Source: Treponema sp. UBA4326 | GTDB taxonomy: Bacteria; Spirochaetota; Spirochaetia; Treponematales; Treponemataceae | Length of the DNA stretch: 9,547 nt | Assembly (NCBI GenBank): GCA_002393835.1 | Contig: DGTW01000301.1 | Span: 1-9,547, forward strand | Reading direction: 5' to 3' | In this document: positions 6,878 to 9,547 of the stretch, piece after piece | How positions within the stretch are numbered: the stretch's first letter is position 1 | Layout: each line of letters begins with the position of its first letter | The notes under the pieces: model-generated | Database searches by the model: none | What the model saw: only the letters and a program-made list of their open reading frames with translations | Told to the model about the DNA's origin: nothing | Program-made: the position numbers and the translations under genes

Positions 6878-8944
6878 TTAGTACCTCACAATCGGCTCAA
6901 GCGGATTACGGTTTTTAAGCGTCTTAAGATTTGTGGTAATTGAAGTGAGCATGTTGAAGTCGAACGAATAGCCGTAGATAAAGATTTTGTCCACTGTAAG
7001 CTCCAGACTTTCGATTTTTCGGATAAGTTCTTTGATTGATTTTTCTTCAATCTCGCCCAGAAGATACAGATATTTTCCGATTTTTTCATCGTCAAGAAGA
7101 TATGCTGTGTAACCTGAAAGGTCGATTTTTTGAGGAACTGCATTAAAGCCGAAACCGTCTTTTATCTGCCAGGTTTGCAAGAGCGTTTTTTCGCCAAGTG
7201 ATTTTACGATATTTCCGTCATTTGTAAAAAGTTCGTTTGGATCAAAAACTTTGATTTTATCCAGAGTTTCTTTTGGCATGGATTTGAGATAGTAGGTTTT
7301 AAAGCCCAGATCAGCGGTTGTGTCTGGATGTTCTGCTTTGATTTTTGCGGCAGCCCTGCGAATGCGTTCACGCCCGATTTCGTCGATTGTCTTGTATCCC
7401 GCCTTTTCTGCTTCGCTGTCTTTTTTGACCGGCTCATCAAGCTGCACCATGATGAATTTGCGGTTGCTGTTGTCATCGGCATTCATTTTCATAATCGCAT
7501 GTGCAGAGGAAGCACTTCCAGAAAAGAAATCAAGAACAATATCATCATGATGTGTACATAATGCAAAAAAATATTGAAGCATTTCGACATTTTTGGGGTT
7601 ATTAAAACAGCCCTTCTTATCTTCCCCCATAACATCAGTAAAGGTTGTTGTTCCATCATTTGTCGAATAATCAATAATACTTCTTGAATTGCTTTTTTCT
7701 TCTGTAATATATTTTAATTTTCCATTTTCTTCTGTAACAAGTTCTTTATTTACAAAAGTCCGTTTATGAACGGCATATGAACCTTGCTTTCCTGTTATGA
7801 TGATTGAATCAATTTCATTTTGAAATTTATTTAAATCCCATGTCCAACACCCGAGTTTGCTACGTACCCTTGGTGGACGAATTATAACATAACCTCTACT
7901 TATCAATTCTGTGTCATCTTGATAAATCAACGATTCATCATTAGAAGTTTTTGCCAATTTGTCATCATAATCTTTTTTAGCAATTTTATCTTTTGTTTTT
8001 GGATTATAATAAATGGTATACCCTAGATTAGAACGAGCATTGAGGGTTCCTCCTTCACCTCGAGTCGTAATTGAATCATTCAGATAATAAAAGCGTCCAT
8101 CTTCTTCAAATATATCCCTAATTTTAGTTTCTGTCCTTAATAACACTGGCAATTCTTTTTGATTATTTGTAAAAATATTTTTTCGATAAACCAAAATGTA
8201 CTCATGATTTTTTTGAATATTGAGAGTATCATTTTTTGCATTTTGTTTATTCTGTATAATCGGACCAAGAGCATTCCCCTCTCCAAACACTTCATCACAC
8301 AATCGCTTTAAGTTTGCCTGCTCGTTGTCATCGATACTGATAAAAATCACGCCATCGTCACGCAAAAGTTCGCGCGCAAGGGCAAGACGCGGATACATAA
8401 AAGTAAGCCATGCAGAATGAGTGCACTTTCCGTTCATGCTGCAAATGCGTTCGGCTTCTTCTTCGCTTACATCAAGCTTTTCTACAAGTTCTTTTGCAGT
8501 AAAACCAAACTTGTCGTTGTAAACAAAATCATCTTTGCCGGTATTATAGGGCGGGTCAATATAGATGCATTTTATCTTTTCTGCGTATGAATATTTTAAA
8601 TGCTGCAGGGCATCAAGATTGTCTCCCACGATATAGACATTTTCGCTATCAGTTTCTGAGTTCTTATCATCAGGCACAATCACGGTTTCGCTGTCCAGGT
8701 TCGACTGATAGTGCGCGTAACTCTTGCCCAGAAAGTTAAGCGTAAAGCCTTCTTTTTTAATGTCAACTTCGTCCTTGTTCAAAAGTTCTGTTAGTTTTTC
8801 TACGTCAAAATGTTCTTTTATGATATTCCCGTTTTCGTCTGTGTCGGGCTTTGAAAAGCACTGGGGAAAGTATTTTTTTAACAGAGTAAGTTCCCTGCTG
8901 TTTGGGGTAACTGCTTCATTTGCTGTCTGGATGTCGGTTTTCAT
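6878..8944 (-). CDS. mod: Type III restriction system methyltransferase and specificity subunit, Mod
   Basis: Mod recognises the DNA target and methylates adenine at N6 on one strand using S-adenosylmethionine; it also supplies specificity to Res. With the ATG at 8944 the protein has 688 residues. The catalytic motif IDPPYNTG is at residues 129-136 and the cofactor motif DFFSGSASSAHA at 472-483. DPPY before the glycine motif marks the beta class typical of Type III Mod. GDNLDALQHL and WLTFMYPRL are further family signatures. Residues about 226-446 between the motifs form the expected target recognition domain and are encoded by notably AT-rich DNA (about 7610-8270). A GTG four codons upstream (8956) is possible, but the GTGAG just before the ATG is the better ribosome site. 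An A7 run (minus strand, 8873-8879) early in the gene could slip; I see no longer repeat tract. The methylated sequence cannot be predicted. Confidence 0.96.
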   Translation of the reverse strand: MKTDIQTANEAVTPNSRELTLLKKYFPQCFSKPDTDENGNIIKEHFDVEKLTELLNKDEVDIKKEGFTLNFLGKSYAHYQSNLDSETVIVPDDKNSETDSENVYIVGDNLDALQHLKYSYAEKIKCIYIDPPYNTGKDDFVYNDKFGFTAKELVEKLDVSEEEAERICSMNGKCTHSAWLTFMYPRLALARELLRDDGVIFISIDDNEQANLKRLCDEVFGEGNALGPIIQNKQNAKNDTLNIQKNHEYILVYRKNIFTNNQKELPVLLRTETKIRDIFEEDGRFYYLNDSITTRGEGGTLNARSNLGYTIYYNPKTKDKIAKKDYDDKLAKTSNDESLIYQDDTELISRGYVIIRPPRVRSKLGCWTWDLNKFQNEIDSIIITGKQGSYAVHKRTFVNKELVTEENGKLKYITEEKSNSRSIIDYSTNDGTTTFTDVMGEDKKGCFNNPKNVEMLQYFFALCTHHDDIVLDFFSGSASSAHAIMKMNADDNSNRKFIMVQLDEPVKKDSEAEKAGYKTIDEIGRERIRRAAAKIKAEHPDTTADLGFKTYYLKSMPKETLDKIKVFDPNELFTNDGNIVKSLGEKTLLQTWQIKDGFGFNAVPQKIDLSGYTAYLLDDEKIGKYLYLLGEIEEKSIKELIRKIESLELTVDKIFIYGYSFDFNMLTSITTNLKTLKNRNPLEPIVRY

Positions 8945-9001
8945 ACTGTATCTCACTTCTGGATTGGATATACCGATTTTTTAGTATATAAAGTCGGATT
9001 A

Positions 9002-9019
9002 ACTGTATTATTATACAGT
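9002..9019. promoter_or_regulatory. Candidate operator for the XRE regulator over the mod -10 box
   Basis: ACTGTAT (9002-9008) and ATACAGT (9013-9019) are perfect 7-bp inverted arms around TATT. The dyad completely covers the mod -10 box (9010-9015) and the likely -35 region of the divergent XRE gene. An additional ACTGTAT copy lies at 8945-8951, directly before the mod ATG, and is itself part of the 9-bp palindrome ATACTGTAT. The size and position fit a site bound by a small XRE-type dimer, so a bound dimer would be expected to block mod-res transcription. Binding is inferred. Confidence 0.55.
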
Positions 9020-9038
9020 AAAGTATAGTTTTGCCCAA
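9010..9038 (-). promoter_or_regulatory. Promoter of the mod-res operon
   Basis: Read on the minus strand, TTGGGC (9033-9038) is followed after exactly 17 bp by TATAAT (9010-9015), a near-consensus sigma-70 promoter. Transcription would begin near 9003, giving mod a leader of about 59 bases. No other promoter is apparent before res, so both subunits are probably made from this transcript. For the divergent gene, TATAGT (9024-9029) is a plausible -10 with only a poor -35 (TTAACT 8999-9004, 19-bp spacer, or AACTGT 9001-9006, 17-bp spacer), so the two promoters would overlap face to face. Confidence 0.72.
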
Positions 9039-9054
9039 TATTTTTCATAAAAAG

Positions 9055-9071
9055 ACGGTTAATTTGACCGT
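9055..9071. promoter_or_regulatory. Second dyad adjoining the XRE start codon
   Basis: ACGGT (9055-9059) and ACCGT (9067-9071) are perfect inverted arms. Continuing inward, the 17-bp segment is symmetrical about position 9063 except for one T-G mismatch. It ends directly at the ATG of the XRE gene, where a ribosome site should be, and no clear Shine-Dalgarno sequence is visible there. It could be an autoregulatory operator or an RNA hairpin that limits translation of the regulator. Its sequence differs from the ACTGTAT dyad, so a common binding protein is uncertain. Confidence 0.4.
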
Positions 9072-9392
9072 ATGAATGATTTAAAGAGTGACTTTATTGA
9101 AAACTTGATTTTTTACAGAACTCAAAAGAATATGTCACAACTAGAATTGTCTGGAATTTGTGATTGCGCAAAAAGTACTATAAGCGGAATTGAATCCAGA
9201 AAGAATTTTCCATCTTTTGAGCTGATATTAAAGATAGCTTATGCCCTCGAAATCCACCCAGCAGATTTATTCCTGCGAAATGCAAGCCAAAACCGTGACG
9301 AGGTGCGCAAGTTTTTTGACGAGGAACTTTCGATTAAAATGAAGGAAATGGTGGAAAAAAGATTTCCTGCGGCGGAAAGATGTGAGGAATAA
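9072..9392 (+). CDS. XRE/Cro-family helix-turn-helix regulator, probable controller of the mod-res operon
   Basis: This encodes a 106-residue cytoplasmic DNA-binding protein. A five-helix XRE (HTH_3) domain covers about residues 6-68: helix 2 is SQLELSGICDC (22-32), the recognition helix is AKSTISGIESR (33-43), and FPSFELILKIAYALEIHPADLFL completes the fold. A charged tail (about 69-106) extends beyond the core and is longer than in many phage-type Cro proteins or Type II control (C) proteins of about 80 residues. The gene diverges from mod with 127 bp between the ATGs, and dyads overlie the shared promoter region, so it is best read as a control protein timing methylase and nuclease expression or repressing both. 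The ATG at 9072 is the only start that keeps helix 1. No good ribosome site precedes it, as in some C genes translated from leaderless mRNA, but I see no -10 box in the right place for that. Confidence 0.9.
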   Translation: MNDLKSDFIENLIFYRTQKNMSQLELSGICDCAKSTISGIESRKNFPSFELILKIAYALEIHPADLFLRNASQNRDEVRKFFDEELSIKMKEMVEKRFPAAERCEE

Positions 9393-9489
9393 TCTATGTT
9401 ATAGAAGACTTCTTGAAGAATTAAACTGTAGAATATGCTTAATAAATCTGATAGATTCTAGTTATGCCATCAGACAAAATGAGTTTTTG

Positions 9490-9545
9490 TTGCAAAACCT
9501 CTCTTTCTCTGCAATAATATAGTGAAATTTGACGAGCAGGAAAGG
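9490..9545 (+). promoter_or_regulatory. Probable promoter and ribosome site of a gene starting beyond the window
   Basis: TTGCAA (9490-9495) is followed after 17 bp by AATAAT (9513-9518), with TATAGT overlapping at 9518-9523 as an alternative -10. Downstream, AGGAAAGG (9538-9545) is a purine-rich ribosome-site candidate at the very end of the window, so a plus-strand start codon would be expected within about ten bases past the edge. The stretch 9393-9489 holds no gene that I can support, only a weak TCTAT/ATAGA hairpin (9393-9405) after the XRE stop. Confidence 0.4.
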
Positions 9546-9547
9546 CA

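Noticed and set aside
3866..8944. BREX, Type I or Type ISP defence system
   Set aside because: The Mod motif order (DPPY before FxG), the full-length Res with C-terminal PD-(D/E)XK and the direct mod-res junction match ordinary Type III; no further subunits are present.
8945..8956. GTG start adding four residues to Mod
   Set aside because: The bases before the GTG show no ribosome site, while GTGAG precedes the ATG at 8944 at good spacing.
9393..9547. Minus-strand frame of about 35 codons entering from the right edge
   Set aside because: It is short and without recognisable features, and plus-strand promoter and ribosome-site signals in the same stretch explain the region better.
1..9547. 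CRISPR array, tRNA or rRNA genes
   Set aside because: I saw no regularly spaced direct repeats and no tRNA- or rRNA-like sequence.

Overview
The window most resembles the chromosome of a spirochaete, probably a gut or rumen Treponema. This rests on the overall protein character, the AGGAG-type ribosome sites, and a GC-rich hairpin block that looks like a dispersed repeat. I had no database, so the organism is an inference. The DNA is an accessory region: an intact restriction-modification locus sits beside a decayed transporter gene and several inverted-repeat elements.

Layout, left to right. Bases 1-1104 are the 3' part of an AAA-type ATPase fused to a winged helix and a PD-(D/E)XK-like domain (ATPase_2/DUF234 type). 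Next is a 99-bp imperfect hairpin element (1113-1211), then the remains of a MATE-family transporter (about 1249-1935) with its N-terminal half missing, two frameshifts and a probable internal deletion. A small six-helix membrane protein of unknown role follows (2084-2668). A long hairpin (2684-2749) separates it from a convergent two-gene operon on the minus strand: an Rrf2/YwnA-like regulator (3151-3573) and RidA (2772-3146). A GC-rich block of small perfect hairpins (3641-3860) divides this operon from the main locus.

The main locus (3866-9392) is a Type III restriction-modification system. On the minus strand mod (N6-adenine methyltransferase and specificity subunit) is followed directly by res (helicase-nuclease subunit), with the mod stop codon touching the res start codon. 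Divergently, on the plus strand, lies a 106-aa XRE-family helix-turn-helix protein. The intergenic space holds a strong mod promoter (TTGGGC, 17 bp, TATAAT on the minus strand), and a perfect 7-bp inverted repeat (ACTGTAT/ATACAGT) covers its -10 box. A second dyad abuts the XRE start codon. I infer that the XRE protein acts as a control protein for mod-res and itself. Controllers of this kind are well known for Type II systems, so a dedicated one on a Type III locus is the most interesting point here.

The middle of mod, expected to be the target recognition domain, is much more AT-rich than the rest of the gene, which suggests the specificity region was exchanged. The last 60 bases look like the promoter and ribosome site of a gene that starts just beyond the window.
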